Shown here piece by piece: positions 19,581 through 27,966 of a DNA stretch of 64,000 nucleotides. The notes beneath the pieces are model-generated. The model was not told where the DNA came from. It was given only the letters and a program-made list of their open reading frames with translations, and did no database searches. Source of the stretch: Halovibrio variabilis (GTDB lineage: Bacteria > Pseudomonadota > Gammaproteobacteria > Pseudomonadales > Halomonadaceae). Location: assembly GCF_007991175.1 (NCBI RefSeq), contig NZ_BJXV01000006.1, forward strand, positions 168,106-232,105, given 5' to 3'. Positions within the stretch are counted from its first letter, which is position 1, and the number at the start of each line of letters is the position of its first letter. Position numbers and translations under genes: made by a program.

Positions 19581-20032
19581 TAAGGCATCTCCGATGCATA
19601 GTGAGCGTGACCGTGAGCAAGGCCGTGCGCTAACCACTCGCCTAAGAAGCGGTTGAGCTGAAGCTTCTCATCCGGCTGATGCATACGCGCATTGGGATAG
19701 CGGTAGCGGCCATTAAAGTGGCGCTCACGCTGAAAATCAGTCACCTCCGCCATGCGCACATCGTGATACAGGTGTACGCGCATACGCGGACCTTCCAACA
19801 CCTTATCAAGCGGGCCGGTTTGGGAGACATCCACCATGGTGGTGTAAGGCGCCTGCTCGTGAATATAAAGCTGCAAATCACCAAAATGCTGCTTATCACC
19901 ACGCAGGGCGATCTGACGGCGCTGGCCGGCCTCCATATCGCCCACCAAGCGCACCAAACGTAAATAGTTGGCGCTGCACTCCCCTTGGAGCGATTTTAAA
20001 TCGGTGACATAGGCCGTTCTCGCCATGATCAC
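19580..20032 (-). CDS. yqiB: YqiB family protein (DUF1249)
   Basis: 150-residue cytoplasmic protein of the conserved but functionally unassigned DUF1249/YqiB family. Recognisable features are the N-terminal DLKSLQGECSANYLRLVRL, the central LYIHEQAPYTTMVDVSQ and the C-terminal PNARMHQPDEKLQLNRFLGEWL. It sits between nudF (4-base overlap) and cpdA (1-base overlap), the same conserved trio as in E. coli, so the three are likely translated as a coupled unit. Confidence 0.88.
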   Translation of the reverse strand: MIMARTAYVTDLKSLQGECSANYLRLVRLVGDMEAGQRRQIALRGDKQHFGDLQLYIHEQAPYTTMVDVSQTGPLDKVLEGPRMRVHLYHDVRMAEVTDFQRERHFNGRYRYPNARMHQPDEKLQLNRFLGEWLAHGLAHGHAHYASEMP

Positions 20033-20733
20033 TCCTCGTCTGTTTCGCTTTGCGTTAGCGCTCGCTGAGAGGCGGCGCGTAATGAAGCTCTCTGGCTATT
20101 CAGCCAATGTAGACCAATTAAACACATGGCGTTGTCGAGTCGCCCTTGCGCTAAGAGTTCCCAAGCGTTAGCAAACGGCATCACATGAACACGAATATCC
20201 TCGTGTTCTTCGTCTAAGCCGTGAATCCCACCTAGCCCCTGGGTATCTACCAAACCACAAAATAGGGTGACTTGCTCGTTGCAGGCCCCGGGGCTTGGGT
20301 AATAGGTATGAAGTTTGGTCAGCTCGGCGACTTTACAACCCGCCTCCTCCCAGGCTTCACGGCGCGCCACGTCTTCCAACGACTCGCCGTCTTCCACCAA
20401 ACCGGCCACAAGCTCAAGTTTCCAGGGCGACACGGCGTCATCAATCGCGCCTGCGCGGAACTGCTCAACGAGTACCAGCGCGTCGCGTTCGGGGTCGTAA
20501 AGCAGCACACCCACCGCATCAAAGCGGCTGTGTACTTCACGGCGTATGGGTTCGCTCCAATCGCCTTCAAAGAGCCGATGGCGAAATTCCAGGGCTTCGA
20601 GACGGAAAAACCCCTGATGCAGCGTTTCTCGCTTAAACAGTTCAACATCGTCGCGGTTCAAAAGCGGGACGCTGAGCGCCGTGCTGCGAAAAGGCGCATG
20701 TCGAGAAGAGTCGTTCTTGGGGATAGACGCCAT
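20029..20733 (-). CDS. nudF: ADP-ribose pyrophosphatase NudF
   Basis: Nudix hydrolase that cleaves ADP-ribose to AMP and ribose-5-phosphate, 234 residues. The Nudix box GLVEDGESLEDVARREAWEE-AG is complete, with the REAWEEAG core. YYPSPGACNEQVTLFCG downstream is typical of the ADPRase branch. It leads the nudF-yqiB-cpdA unit, with the yqiB start overlapping its stop. The N-terminal extension (MASIPKNDSSRHAPFR) is not part of the enzyme core and the start could be a few codons later. Confidence 0.9.
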   Translation of the reverse strand: MASIPKNDSSRHAPFRSTALSVPLLNRDDVELFKRETLHQGFFRLEALEFRHRLFEGDWSEPIRREVHSRFDAVGVLLYDPERDALVLVEQFRAGAIDDAVSPWKLELVAGLVEDGESLEDVARREAWEEAGCKVAELTKLHTYYPSPGACNEQVTLFCGLVDTQGLGGIHGLDEEHEDIRVHVMPFANAWELLAQGRLDNAMCLIGLHWLNSQRASLRAASQRALTQSETDEE

Positions 20734-20805
20734 GGGGCACTCCCGGTGGTGATAATCGCTACATTATCAATGCTTGCCACCGGGAATGCCAATTCAGTCG
20801 ACAGG

Positions 20806-21465
20806 CTATAGCTGGTCGAGCAACGCCTCGGCGTCGCGGCGCAGCGCTTCGTCAGAGACTTTCCGGTTGTCGCGGGCAGTGCCGTTAACCGCGCGCTTGG
20901 CATGCTCCCGGGCAGCCTGATCGTTGCCTTCTTCGGCTAGAAAAGCAGCATAATAATAGTTCACGTCAATGCCATCGGGGCGAATTTCCAAGGCGCGCTG
21001 GAACATGCGTTCGGCGGTATCGCTATTGCCAAAGCCGAGTGGTCGTCCCGGCGCGCGATCATAAAGCGCGCCTAGTGTCACGTAGGCTGAGCCGTTCAGG
21101 CCCCGTGGGTCTAATTCAATTGCCTTTTCTAGCGCGTCACGCGCATCACCTGCCGTGCCCAGTGCGCCTAAACCACCACGCTCGCGGGCATAGGAAGCCA
21201 AAATAATCCCCTGCCAGACAAGTACGTCAGCTTCGTCGCTGTGCTGCTCGGCCAACTGCTCTGCCTCACTGACCAACGACTTGAGCGTGCTTTCCCGCTC
21301 ATTGGCGGGCATGTCCGTCACGGTGTGCTCCCAACGGTTCTTTAGTGAGAACAGCTCGCTCTCAAAGGCGCTAGCGGTCAGCGGCGAAAGCGCCAGCGTG
21401 CCGCCAAGAGCAGTGGCAACCAGCCAGCGTGATAACGAAAAGCGTGAAAAAGAAGGCGTTCGCAT
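20806..21465 (-). CDS. Periplasmic TPR-repeat protein
   Basis: 219-residue exported protein. The signal peptide covers residues 1-33 (hydrophobic core SRWLVATALGGTLALSPL, cleavage after ASA). The mature part has three or more TPR-like helix pairs, for example ALEKAIELDPRGLNGSAYVT and AERMFQRALEIRPDGIDVNYY, with a charged linker. No catalytic motif is seen. It is probably a scaffolding or adaptor protein in the periplasm; it resembles TRAP-T-component-like TPR proteins, but I cannot assign a partner. It is transcribed toward nudF, with 72 bases between. Confidence 0.75.
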   Translation of the reverse strand: MRTPSFSRFSLSRWLVATALGGTLALSPLTASAFESELFSLKNRWEHTVTDMPANERESTLKSLVSEAEQLAEQHSDEADVLVWQGIILASYARERGGLGALGTAGDARDALEKAIELDPRGLNGSAYVTLGALYDRAPGRPLGFGNSDTAERMFQRALEIRPDGIDVNYYYAAFLAEEGNDQAAREHAKRAVNGTARDNRKVSDEALRRDAEALLDQL

Positions 21466-21651
21466 AGTGTCTCCTCAATTATTGTTGTCTTGCGCAGACC
21501 GGCGAATTGCGGGTCTTTCGCTAATATAGCAAAAAATATAACGAACGTTTGAATGATTCGCCAACCGTATGTTGTTTGGTATGCTTCCCGCAATTGGCGT
21601 AAGGTAGTGGGCTCAAGACATAATAGGGAATCGGTAATGAAAGGCCGCAAC

Positions 21652-22167
21652 ATGACCCGCTGGCGCGATCCAGCAAAAGATCCGCGTCAAGCCCCTAAGA
21701 GCAACCTGATTACACCTGAAGGGGCGGCACGTCTGCGCGCTATTTTGGACCACTTATTACGGGTGAAACGCCCCGCTGTTTCAGAGAAAGTCGGCGAAGC
21801 GGCCGCCCAGGGCGACCGCAGTGAAAACGCCGATTACACCTATAACAAGAAAGAGCTAAACCGCATCATTGCGCGCATTACTTACCTAACCAAGCGTTTG
21901 GACGAGCTGCAAACCGTTGATCGACTACCCGCCGATACCAGTAAGGTATTTTTCGGCGCTTATGTCAGCCTGGAAGATGAAAACGGCGAGCAGGTACAGC
22001 TTAGGGTGGTTGGCCACGACGAGATCGACACCAAAAAGCGCTGGATCAGCATTGATGCCCCCATGGCCAAAGCGTTACTGGGCAAACAGGTAGGTGATGA
22101 AGCAAAAGTGCTCACGCCTAACGGTGATACGTTTTATACCATCACCGCCATTGATTACACCGGCTAG
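21652..22167 (+). CDS. greB: Transcription elongation factor GreB
   Basis: Secondary-channel factor that stimulates RNA polymerase to cleave backtracked RNA. The 171-residue product has the N-terminal coiled coil (RLRAILDHLLRVKRPAVSEK through LTKRLDELQTVDRL), with the acidic tip in QGDRSENADYTYNKKEL. The C-terminal globular domain begins at KVFFGAYVSLEDE. VGHDEIDTKKRWISIDAPMAKALLGK is close to E. coli GreB. I chose ATG 21652 (MTRWRDPAKD); ATG 21637 is also possible and has AGGGA upstream. The frame is open to 21553, but those residues are not part of the family. Confidence 0.93.
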   Translation: MTRWRDPAKDPRQAPKSNLITPEGAARLRAILDHLLRVKRPAVSEKVGEAAAQGDRSENADYTYNKKELNRIIARITYLTKRLDELQTVDRLPADTSKVFFGAYVSLEDENGEQVQLRVVGHDEIDTKKRWISIDAPMAKALLGKQVGDEAKVLTPNGDTFYTITAIDYTG

Positions 22168-22201
22168 TCATTAGCTCTACAATTCCTATCCTTAAGCCGC
22201 A

Positions 22202-22378
22202 CTATAGCGAGACACCGCGTTTCCAGGGAATAAAGTCCAACTGGAAGAGACGCACCACCTTGGTCAAATAGCGGCCCGAAGCCGTGTCGATACTTAAGCG
22301 CAGCAACTGATCAGCCAGCGCAGCGATATCGGCTTCGCCACCAGTACGGTGCCATGTTTCGGCGTCTTCAAGAGCTAT
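22202..22378 (-). pseudogene. Orphan C-terminal gene fragment (unknown family)
   Basis: A minus-strand frame, open for about 58 codons with no start codon of its own, ends at a TAG. It reads as protein-like sequence: GEADIAALADQLLRLS then SGRYLTKVVRLFQLDF and a terminal PWKRGVSL. An in-frame stop lies immediately upstream at 22379-22381. It abuts a plus-strand fragment of a GntR/FadR regulator. I read this as the tail of a gene whose 5' part was deleted; the family is not recognised. Confidence 0.4.
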
Positions 22379-22521
22379 TTATGGAGACGGATATGCCGCA
22401 GCGCTCCCAGAACGACCACGAACGCATCGTTGAAGCCATTGAGGCGCGCGACCCCGCTGCCGCTCGTCGCGCGATGGAAAAACATTTGGATCATGTACTC
22501 AGCGTTTTCTTTGCGGAGTAA
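22354..22521 (+). pseudogene. C-terminal remnant of a GntR-family (FCD domain) regulator
   Basis: The frame reads MFRRLQELFMETD followed by NDHERIVEAIEARDPAAARR and AMEKHLDHVLSVFFAE, the last two helices of the FCD ligand-binding domain of FadR-type regulators (family pattern: HxxIxxAIxxRDxxxAxxxMxxHL). The DNA-binding half and most of the FCD domain are absent, so it is a remnant. It points away from the neighbouring minus-strand fragment, so the deletion seems to have removed the 5' ends of two divergent genes. Confidence 0.6.
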
Positions 22522-22543
22522 ACGACGAGTAAAAACCAACGCT

Positions 22544-23575
22544 TCAGCCCGCTGGTTTGGTCGCCCCGTACACCTTGAAGCGACGATTATCTGCTAGGGT
22601 TTGGAAGTCATTGAACGCGCGCTGCAGGTGATCGGGATAGGGCAAGAAGCCATTGGCGACAATCACCAGCCGTCCACCCGCACTCAGATGCGCTGGCGCT
22701 TCGCTGATCAAGCGCTGGCTGGGTCCATAGCTGATATCGCGCTCTTTATGAAAAGGCGGGTTGCTAACAATCCAGTCAAACTGCTCGTCGTCTAACGCAC
22801 TAAATACGTTGCTACTCAGTACGCGCCCCTCCAGCCCATTGGCTGCTAAGGTGCGTTGACACGCCTCTACCGCAAAAGCGCTAATGTCCACAGCGGTCAC
22901 GTGATGGCCGCGCTGAGCTAACCAGGCGCTGACAATACCGTCGCCACAGCCCATATCCAGCACCTTGAGCGGCTTTTTCGGCAAGCTAGTCTCAAGGCAC
23001 TCCAACATGATCAGCGTGCCCTCGTCGACTTTGCCATGCCCAAACACGCCGGGGTGACTGACCAACGTCAACCCAACGGCCTCGATGTTCTCCCACGCGC
23101 TGTCGCTGGCCTCATTTCCACTGGCTAAGTCCAGCGCAACGGTATGGGTGGCAAATAGCGAACAGCGCCGCGCATTATCGCGCTTGTCCCAGGGCATCTC
23201 CAATTCATCTAGTATTTTAGGGACGCGCTTAATGCCACCTTGGTGCTCACCAATAACCTCAATGGGCGTCCCTTCAGGTAGTTGTTCGCACAGCCACTTA
23301 AGCCACCAAATTCCCAACTGATGCGCTTTTGGCCAAAACAGCACAATTTCTTTACCTAGCGCTTCGCCCGCGGCTAAATCAAAGGGCGTTAGGGCTGGCT
23401 TGCCTTTAGCGATCCACGCATCCAGAACGTCCTGATCACCGCTCACCACCCCCGTCGATTGATCAATCAGCCAACTATCAATGGGCGGGCCAATGACCCA
23501 CAGCGCTGCATACTGATCTTGTTGGCGTGCTAATAACTGACACGCGGGGGTTTGAGCATGGGCTTGGGCGCTCAT
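22544..23575 (-). CDS. rsmC: 16S rRNA (guanine-1207-N2)-methyltransferase RsmC
   Basis: Methylates N2 of G1207 in 16S rRNA of the 30S subunit. The 343-residue product has the two-domain RsmC layout: a degenerate N-terminal methyltransferase-like half, then the active C-terminal half with VLDMGCGDGIVSAWLAQRG (SAM loop) and the catalytic motif IVSNPPFHKERD. LSAGGRLVIVANGFLPYPDHL follows. It overlaps the cmoM stop by four bases, so two RNA methyltransferase genes are translationally coupled. Confidence 0.92.
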   Translation of the reverse strand: MSAQAHAQTPACQLLARQQDQYAALWVIGPPIDSWLIDQSTGVVSGDQDVLDAWIAKGKPALTPFDLAAGEALGKEIVLFWPKAHQLGIWWLKWLCEQLPEGTPIEVIGEHQGGIKRVPKILDELEMPWDKRDNARRCSLFATHTVALDLASGNEASDSAWENIEAVGLTLVSHPGVFGHGKVDEGTLIMLECLETSLPKKPLKVLDMGCGDGIVSAWLAQRGHHVTAVDISAFAVEACQRTLAANGLEGRVLSSNVFSALDDEQFDWIVSNPPFHKERDISYGPSQRLISEAPAHLSAGGRLVIVANGFLPYPDHLQRAFNDFQTLADNRRFKVYGATKPAG

Positions 23576-24411
23576 TCAGCGGCCTCCGGTTTGATTAATG
23601 TATAAAGTAAGTAACGGCCCAGGCGCCAATGCGGGTCTTGGCGACAGTAATGTTTTTCCAGCGCCAGCAGCGTGGCGTTTTCTGCAGGCGTGGCTGGCGG
23701 TTGGCGCAAATAGTCCTGAAAGACGCGAATTCCGGCAACGGCGTCTATGCGCAAGCCATTAGCTGCGCTCCACTGCTCAATCTCCGCGTGACTTACGGGG
23801 GATATAGGCGTCAGCCGCTGACGCTTGCCCTGCCCTGCCAAACGGTCGCTCAGCGCCTTCTCAAGATTGCCTTTCACCGCGTTAGAAAAGCGCAGGGCAT
23901 CGCGGTTAAACACCATCAAACTCAGCTGACCGCCAGGGGCCATTAACTGGCTCAAGGTGGCCAGCGCCGTTTGCGGGTCGCCTAACCACTCCAATACCGC
24001 ATGGCAGGTAATCAGTGGCCATGGGCCTGGTGCTTGAACAGTGAGCACTTGCAGCGGCGCCTGCAGATACGTGATCGCCGATTCCGGCAGCGTTTTAGCA
24101 TCCCGATGCCAGGCTTTAGCGTAATTCAACATATCGTCAGAGGGCTCAGCCATCGTAACGTTGTGCCCTTGCTCAGCCAACCAGGCAGCCTGCTGGCCCA
24201 GGCCACCGCCTACATCGAGCACTTTCTGTTCGCGCAAATCGAGCATTTGCGGCAGTAAATAATCAAGCATCGCCAAACGCAGCTCGCCGCGGGGCGCCTG
24301 ATAGAGCGAACGAGAAAACTTGTCGACAAGGCCGTCGAAATAGCGATCACCCGCTTGGGTTAGTTCATAGCTTGTTGGTTTCACGGGTGTCGATTTATCG
24401 TTTGGAGGCAT
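23572..24411 (-). CDS. cmoM: tRNA 5-carboxymethoxyuridine methyltransferase CmoM
   Basis: Methylates cmo5U34 in tRNA to mcmo5U. The product aligns by eye along its length with E. coli CmoM (formerly SmtA): FDGLVDKFSRSLYQAPRGEL at the start, VLDVGGGLGQQAAWLAEQGH (SAM loop), CHAVLEWLGDPQTALATL, and the C-terminal RVFQDYLRQ and EKHYCRQDPHWRLGRY. I placed the start at 24411 (MPPNDKSTPV), giving 279 residues; the frame is open to 24489 and no strong ribosome site settles the choice. Overlaps rsmC by four bases. Confidence 0.88.
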   Translation of the reverse strand: MPPNDKSTPVKPTSYELTQAGDRYFDGLVDKFSRSLYQAPRGELRLAMLDYLLPQMLDLREQKVLDVGGGLGQQAAWLAEQGHNVTMAEPSDDMLNYAKAWHRDAKTLPESAITYLQAPLQVLTVQAPGPWPLITCHAVLEWLGDPQTALATLSQLMAPGGQLSLMVFNRDALRFSNAVKGNLEKALSDRLAGQGKRQRLTPISPVSHAEIEQWSAANGLRIDAVAGIRVFQDYLRQPPATPAENATLLALEKHYCRQDPHWRLGRYLLYTLIKPEAAE

Positions 24412-24508
24412 GCCACGGGCATCGCTGTAAAAGAAAGCACGCAGTTTACCTGATTCAGCCTGCCTATCCGAATATCCTTCTTTGACCAAAAAAATAATGA
24501 GAAGCTAT

Positions 24509-24778
24509 CTAACACTGCTTATTTATAACTAAAAAAACTGTGCACCCTGCGGGCTTAGGGTGGTTTTGGCATAACGAGGTCGAGACTTTGTGCAAGGCGT
24601 CATGGCGGGCGTTAGCTTCGGCATGCTTGAGCTTGGCGATGCGGGCTTTCTGCTTTTTCCAGTTCGTGGAAAATTTTGTCTTGTGCTTAAGGCGGCGCTG
24701 CTCGATCGCGATCTTCTGGGCGAGATCACGCTGAAAATGGTGGCTGGCGTGGTGCTGGCCGTCGGTTTGATGAGCTAG
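24509..24778 (-). pseudogene. IS200/IS605-type TnpB remnant
   Basis: The minus-strand frame open between 24778 and 24509 has no credible start. Its middle (24540-24735) reads like the helical segment of IS605-family TnpB/OrfB: QRRLKHKTKFSTNWKK, KKQKARIAKL and ARHDALHKVST, where the family has LSRKxKGSxNWKKQKxKIAKLHxxIANxRxDFLHKxST. Neither the RuvC residues nor the zinc finger is present. It lies in the 550-base gap between cmoM and the sugar kinase, which shows nothing else except the kinase promoter region near 24990. Confidence 0.6.
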
Positions 24779-25038
24779 AGTGGTGCGCGCTTGTCTATTC
24801 CGGCATCACGACCCTAGCCCAGCCCACTGAGACGATTGGCAAAACAGCAGTGCACTGCTTGATGCACCGGATTTCACCCAATAAAGTCCCCATGCCGAGG
24901 CAACTAAGCTTTTCACCCAAATTGATCGAGCGCGGCTCCACGCAGCGCGGGTATGGCTGTAAAGATAGCTACTAATTTTCGCCCAAATGGTATCGTTCTC
25001 ATTAGGGTAAAATAAACAATATCAAGAGGTGAATAACC

Positions 25039-26019
25039 ATGCCCCACCCTGCTACTCCTCCAGAGATTCTCACCTTTGGCGAAGCGATGGCCATGTTTGT
25101 GGCGGATACGCCGGGCGGCTTATCAGACATTGAGCATTTTCAGCGTCGCCTTGCCGGTGCCGATAATAACGTTGCAATAGGGCTTTCCCGCTTAGGTTTC
25201 CACGTTGGCTGGTTAAGCCGCGTGGGCGCAGATAGCTTCGGTGAGTTCATCCAACGGGCTTTGAAAGCTGAAGGTATCGACGCTCGCTATATTCATATTG
25301 ATGAGCAGCACCCGACCGGGCTGGTGTTCAAAGAGCGCGCCCAGGGCGGCGCCGACCCACGTGTTGAATACCTGAGACGCGGCAGTGCGGCCAGCCACCT
25401 CGCGATAGAAGATGCCAAAGCCGTCGACCTTCAATCACTGGCGCATCTACACGCCACCGGCATTACGCCCGCTCTCTCAGATAGCGCCTATCAGCTATCT
25501 CGCCACTTAATGAAGCAGGCTCGCGCCCAAGGGGCGAGCATTTCTTTAGACCCCAACTTACGCCCGTCACTTTGGCCCAGTGAAAACGCTATGCGCACGA
25601 CGTTAAATGAACTCGCTGGCCTCGCTGACTGGGTGCTACCGGGGCTTACTGAGGGCCAACGGCTGACGGGGCAGAAGACGCCGCACGACATAGCGGGCTA
25701 CTATCTGGATCAAGGCGCCTCTGCGGTGATCATCAAGTTGGGAGCCGAGGGCAGCTACTACCGCGGCACCCTGGATGGCAAAGAGGAGAGCTTTACCATA
25801 GCGGGCTGCCACGTGGCTGAGGTTGTGGATACCGTAGGCGCAGGCGACGGTTTCGCTGTCGGTGTGATCAGCGCCCTGCTTGACGGAGGAACGGCGCGCC
25901 AAGCCGTCCAGCGCGGCAACCTGATTGGTGCGCAAGCCATCCAGGTGGTAGGCGACATGGAAGGCCTGCCTAATCGCGAGCAACTACAAGCGCTTGAGGC
26001 CTACCCACCCAAGGCATAA
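25039..26019 (+). CDS. kdgK: PfkB-family sugar kinase, 2-dehydro-3-deoxygluconokinase type
   Basis: Ribokinase-fold kinase of 326 residues, probably phosphorylating 2-keto-3-deoxygluconate to KDPG for the Entner-Doudoroff pathway. The N-terminal GEAMAMF and GADNNVAIGLSRLG motifs and the PfkB signature DTVGAGDGFAVGVISAL (catalytic Asp) are visible. SLDPNLRPSLW is typical of KDG kinases. AGAGGTG lies 7 bases before the ATG. It heads a cluster with a 2-ketoacid reductase and a YieH-like phosphatase. Substrate assignment rests on similarity and context; 2-ketogluconate kinase is the main alternative. Confidence 0.8.
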   Translation: MPHPATPPEILTFGEAMAMFVADTPGGLSDIEHFQRRLAGADNNVAIGLSRLGFHVGWLSRVGADSFGEFIQRALKAEGIDARYIHIDEQHPTGLVFKERAQGGADPRVEYLRRGSAASHLAIEDAKAVDLQSLAHLHATGITPALSDSAYQLSRHLMKQARAQGASISLDPNLRPSLWPSENAMRTTLNELAGLADWVLPGLTEGQRLTGQKTPHDIAGYYLDQGASAVIIKLGAEGSYYRGTLDGKEESFTIAGCHVAEVVDTVGAGDGFAVGVISALLDGGTARQAVQRGNLIGAQAIQVVGDMEGLPNREQLQALEAYPPKA

Positions 26020-26068
26020 CAGTTTAGCAACTGGCTTTTGATAAGCTTTTTATAACAAGGAGATAAGA

Positions 26069-27043
26069 ATGCAGAAACGACTGGTGGTTCAAGGACGGCT
26101 TAGCGATGCTCACCTCTCTACGCTTAGCGATCTGTTTAAAGTGGACGTACTGCCGAAAACGACAGCGTGGGATGATCCAGCCAATCGACCTTTGCTAGCC
26201 GGAGCCCATGGCCTTATCGGCTCCGGCTTGGCGATTACTCCCCAGTTGCTAGACGCAGCGCCCCAATTAAAAGTCATCGCGACTATCTCGGTTGGCTACG
26301 ACAACATCCCGGTGGATGAACTGACCAAACGCGGCATTATGCTCTGCAACACGCCGGATGTGCTTACCGAAACCACCGCTGATACAGGCTTTACGCTGAT
26401 CATGACGACAGCACGGCGTGTGGTGGAACTAGCCGAGTGGGTGAAAGCGGGCCAATGGCAGGCCAGCGTTGGCCCCGCCCAGTTCGGCAGCGATGTACAC
26501 GGTAAGACGCTGGGCATGGTGGGCTTTGGCCGTATTGGCCAGGCCGTTGCAAGGCGCGGCGCCCTGGGCTTTGGCATGCAGGTGCTCTACTCTAACGCCT
26601 CCCCTAAGCCCGCATTAGAACATGAGCTTGGCGCCCAGCGCCGCGACCTTAACGAGCTGTTGGCCGAGGCCGATTTTGTCTGCGTAACGGTTCCGCTTAC
26701 CACCGAGACTGAACACCTGATCGGCGCCAAAGAGTTCGCACAAATGAAGCCCTCGGGTATTTTTATCAATATTGCCCGCGGTAAAGTGGTCGATGAAGCG
26801 GCCTTAATAAACGCCCTGGAAAACGGTGTTATTCAAGCGGCCGGGCTGGATGTCTTTGAACAGGAGCCACTGCCTGCCTCTTCCCCACTGCCGAAGATGC
26901 CCAATGTGGTCGCCCTGCCCCATATCGGCTCTGCCACCCACGAAACCCGCAACGCCATGGCCCAGCGGGCGGTCGATAATATTCGCCTAGCGCTTCAGGG
27001 CGAGCGGCCTATTAGCCTGGTCAACGAGGAAGCCTATCAATGA
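26069..27043 (+). CDS. D-2-hydroxyacid dehydrogenase (2-ketogluconate/glyoxylate reductase type)
   Basis: 324-residue NAD(P)H-dependent reductase. The Rossmann motif GMVGFGRIGQAVARR lies at about residues 149-163. The catalytic Arg is in NIARGKVVDE, the Glu in DVFEQEPLP and the His in LPHIGSATHETR. Overall it resembles GhrB/TkrA-type enzymes that reduce 2-ketogluconate, hydroxypyruvate or glyoxylate. AAGGAG is 8 bases before the start. Together with the upstream KDG-type kinase it suggests use of ketogluconates; the exact substrate cannot be fixed from sequence. Confidence 0.85.
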   Translation: MQKRLVVQGRLSDAHLSTLSDLFKVDVLPKTTAWDDPANRPLLAGAHGLIGSGLAITPQLLDAAPQLKVIATISVGYDNIPVDELTKRGIMLCNTPDVLTETTADTGFTLIMTTARRVVELAEWVKAGQWQASVGPAQFGSDVHGKTLGMVGFGRIGQAVARRGALGFGMQVLYSNASPKPALEHELGAQRRDLNELLAEADFVCVTVPLTTETEHLIGAKEFAQMKPSGIFINIARGKVVDEAALINALENGVIQAAGLDVFEQEPLPASSPLPKMPNVVALPHIGSATHETRNAMAQRAVDNIRLALQGERPISLVNEEAYQ

Positions 27044-27735
27044 GTTCTGCGATGAACACGGCCGCGCCTCTCTGCCTACTGTTTGACTGCGATGGCACCC
27101 TGGTGGATAGCGAAATACTGCTTGCCGAGGTGATGGGCGACATTCTTCCCGAGTTCGGTTTACCCTTCTCAGCGCGACAATATATGGATGAATTTCGCGG
27201 GGTCCGTTTTCAAACTATCGTGCAAACGCTAGAAAGCCGTTTTCAGACGTTGGCAGAAGATACATTCACCCAGCTTGAAGCGGGCATGCGGTCGCGCATG
27301 GAAGCCCGCATGCGTGCCGAACTGGTAATAATACCCGGCATGTCCGCCGCGCTGGAACAGTTAAGCAGCCACCCCATGGCCGTGGTCTCCAATGGCCCCG
27401 AGCGCAAAATTCGTTGCGCGCTGGAAAGTACCGATTTAGGCCACTATTTTGCAGGCAGGCTGTTCAGCGCCTACACCCTTAACGTGTGGAAACCAGACCC
27501 AGAACTGTATCGCAAGGCGGCGGCGGCCATGGGCTATACTCCCCAACAGTGCGTGGTGATTGATGATGCGGCGGTAGGTGTTGAGGCGGGGCTGGCGGCG
27601 GGCATGCACGTAATACACCTCAACCACTTTCCAAACGAAGAAAGCACGCCCGAAGGGGCGATTGGCATCCACCATGCCAATGAACTAACCGCCGTTATTG
27701 CAAGCCTATCCACCAAAGTAACTGCTGACGCTTAG
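27040..27735 (+). CDS. HAD-family phosphatase, YieH (6-phosphogluconate phosphatase)-like
   Basis: 231-residue HAD hydrolase with motif I LFDCDGTLVDSE, motif II VVSNGPERK, the lysine in NVWKPDPELY and motif III VIDDAAVGVEAG. A helical cap lies between motifs I and II. The pattern, especially VVSNGP and the FSAYTLNVWKPDP stretch, is close to E. coli YieH, reported to act on 6-phosphogluconate. The start overlaps the stop of the reductase gene by four bases, consistent with a role in sugar-acid metabolism with it. Confidence 0.82.
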   Translation: MSSAMNTAAPLCLLFDCDGTLVDSEILLAEVMGDILPEFGLPFSARQYMDEFRGVRFQTIVQTLESRFQTLAEDTFTQLEAGMRSRMEARMRAELVIIPGMSAALEQLSSHPMAVVSNGPERKIRCALESTDLGHYFAGRLFSAYTLNVWKPDPELYRKAAAAMGYTPQQCVVIDDAAVGVEAGLAAGMHVIHLNHFPNEESTPEGAIGIHHANELTAVIASLSTKVTADA

Positions 27736-27785
27736 CCCCTCGACGTTGAAACTTATCGGTTTGAAATGCGCAGCTGGAGGATTCG

Positions 27786-27962
27786 ATGCGGTTATTTTCA
27801 TTGCAAAATCAAGTGGCGATGGTGACCGGCTGCAACAAAGGCTTAGGCCAGGGCTTGGCCCTGGCACTGGCCGAAGCGGGTGCTGATTCGACTAACCCAA
27901 CGCTAGAACGCAGGTTAGCACTGCATATACCCCAGCCAGGATCGCCACTGCGCTGGCGATAG
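27786..27962 (+). pseudogene. kduD: Truncated kduD (2-deoxy-D-gluconate 3-dehydrogenase) remnant
   Basis: The frame starts with a good site (GGAGG then ATG at 27786). It encodes MRLFSLQNQVAMVTGCNKGL followed by GQGLALALAEAGAD, the NAD-binding start of KduD-type SDRs (VALVTGCNTGLGQGMALALAEAGAD). After about 36 codons the similarity stops and the frame runs out at 58 codons. From 27892 the other strand shows a 24-codon hydrophobic tail (SAIASAVAILAGVYAVLTC and a TAG), which looks like the end of a membrane-protein gene. A deletion seems to have joined the two. It follows three sugar-acid genes, where kduD would belong. Confidence 0.7.
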
Positions 27963-27966
27963 CGCT

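Noticed and set aside
24529..24729. Minus-strand frame of 66 codons with its own start
   Set aside because: Arg/Ser/Pro-rich shadow of the TnpB-like remnant, which reads in another frame.
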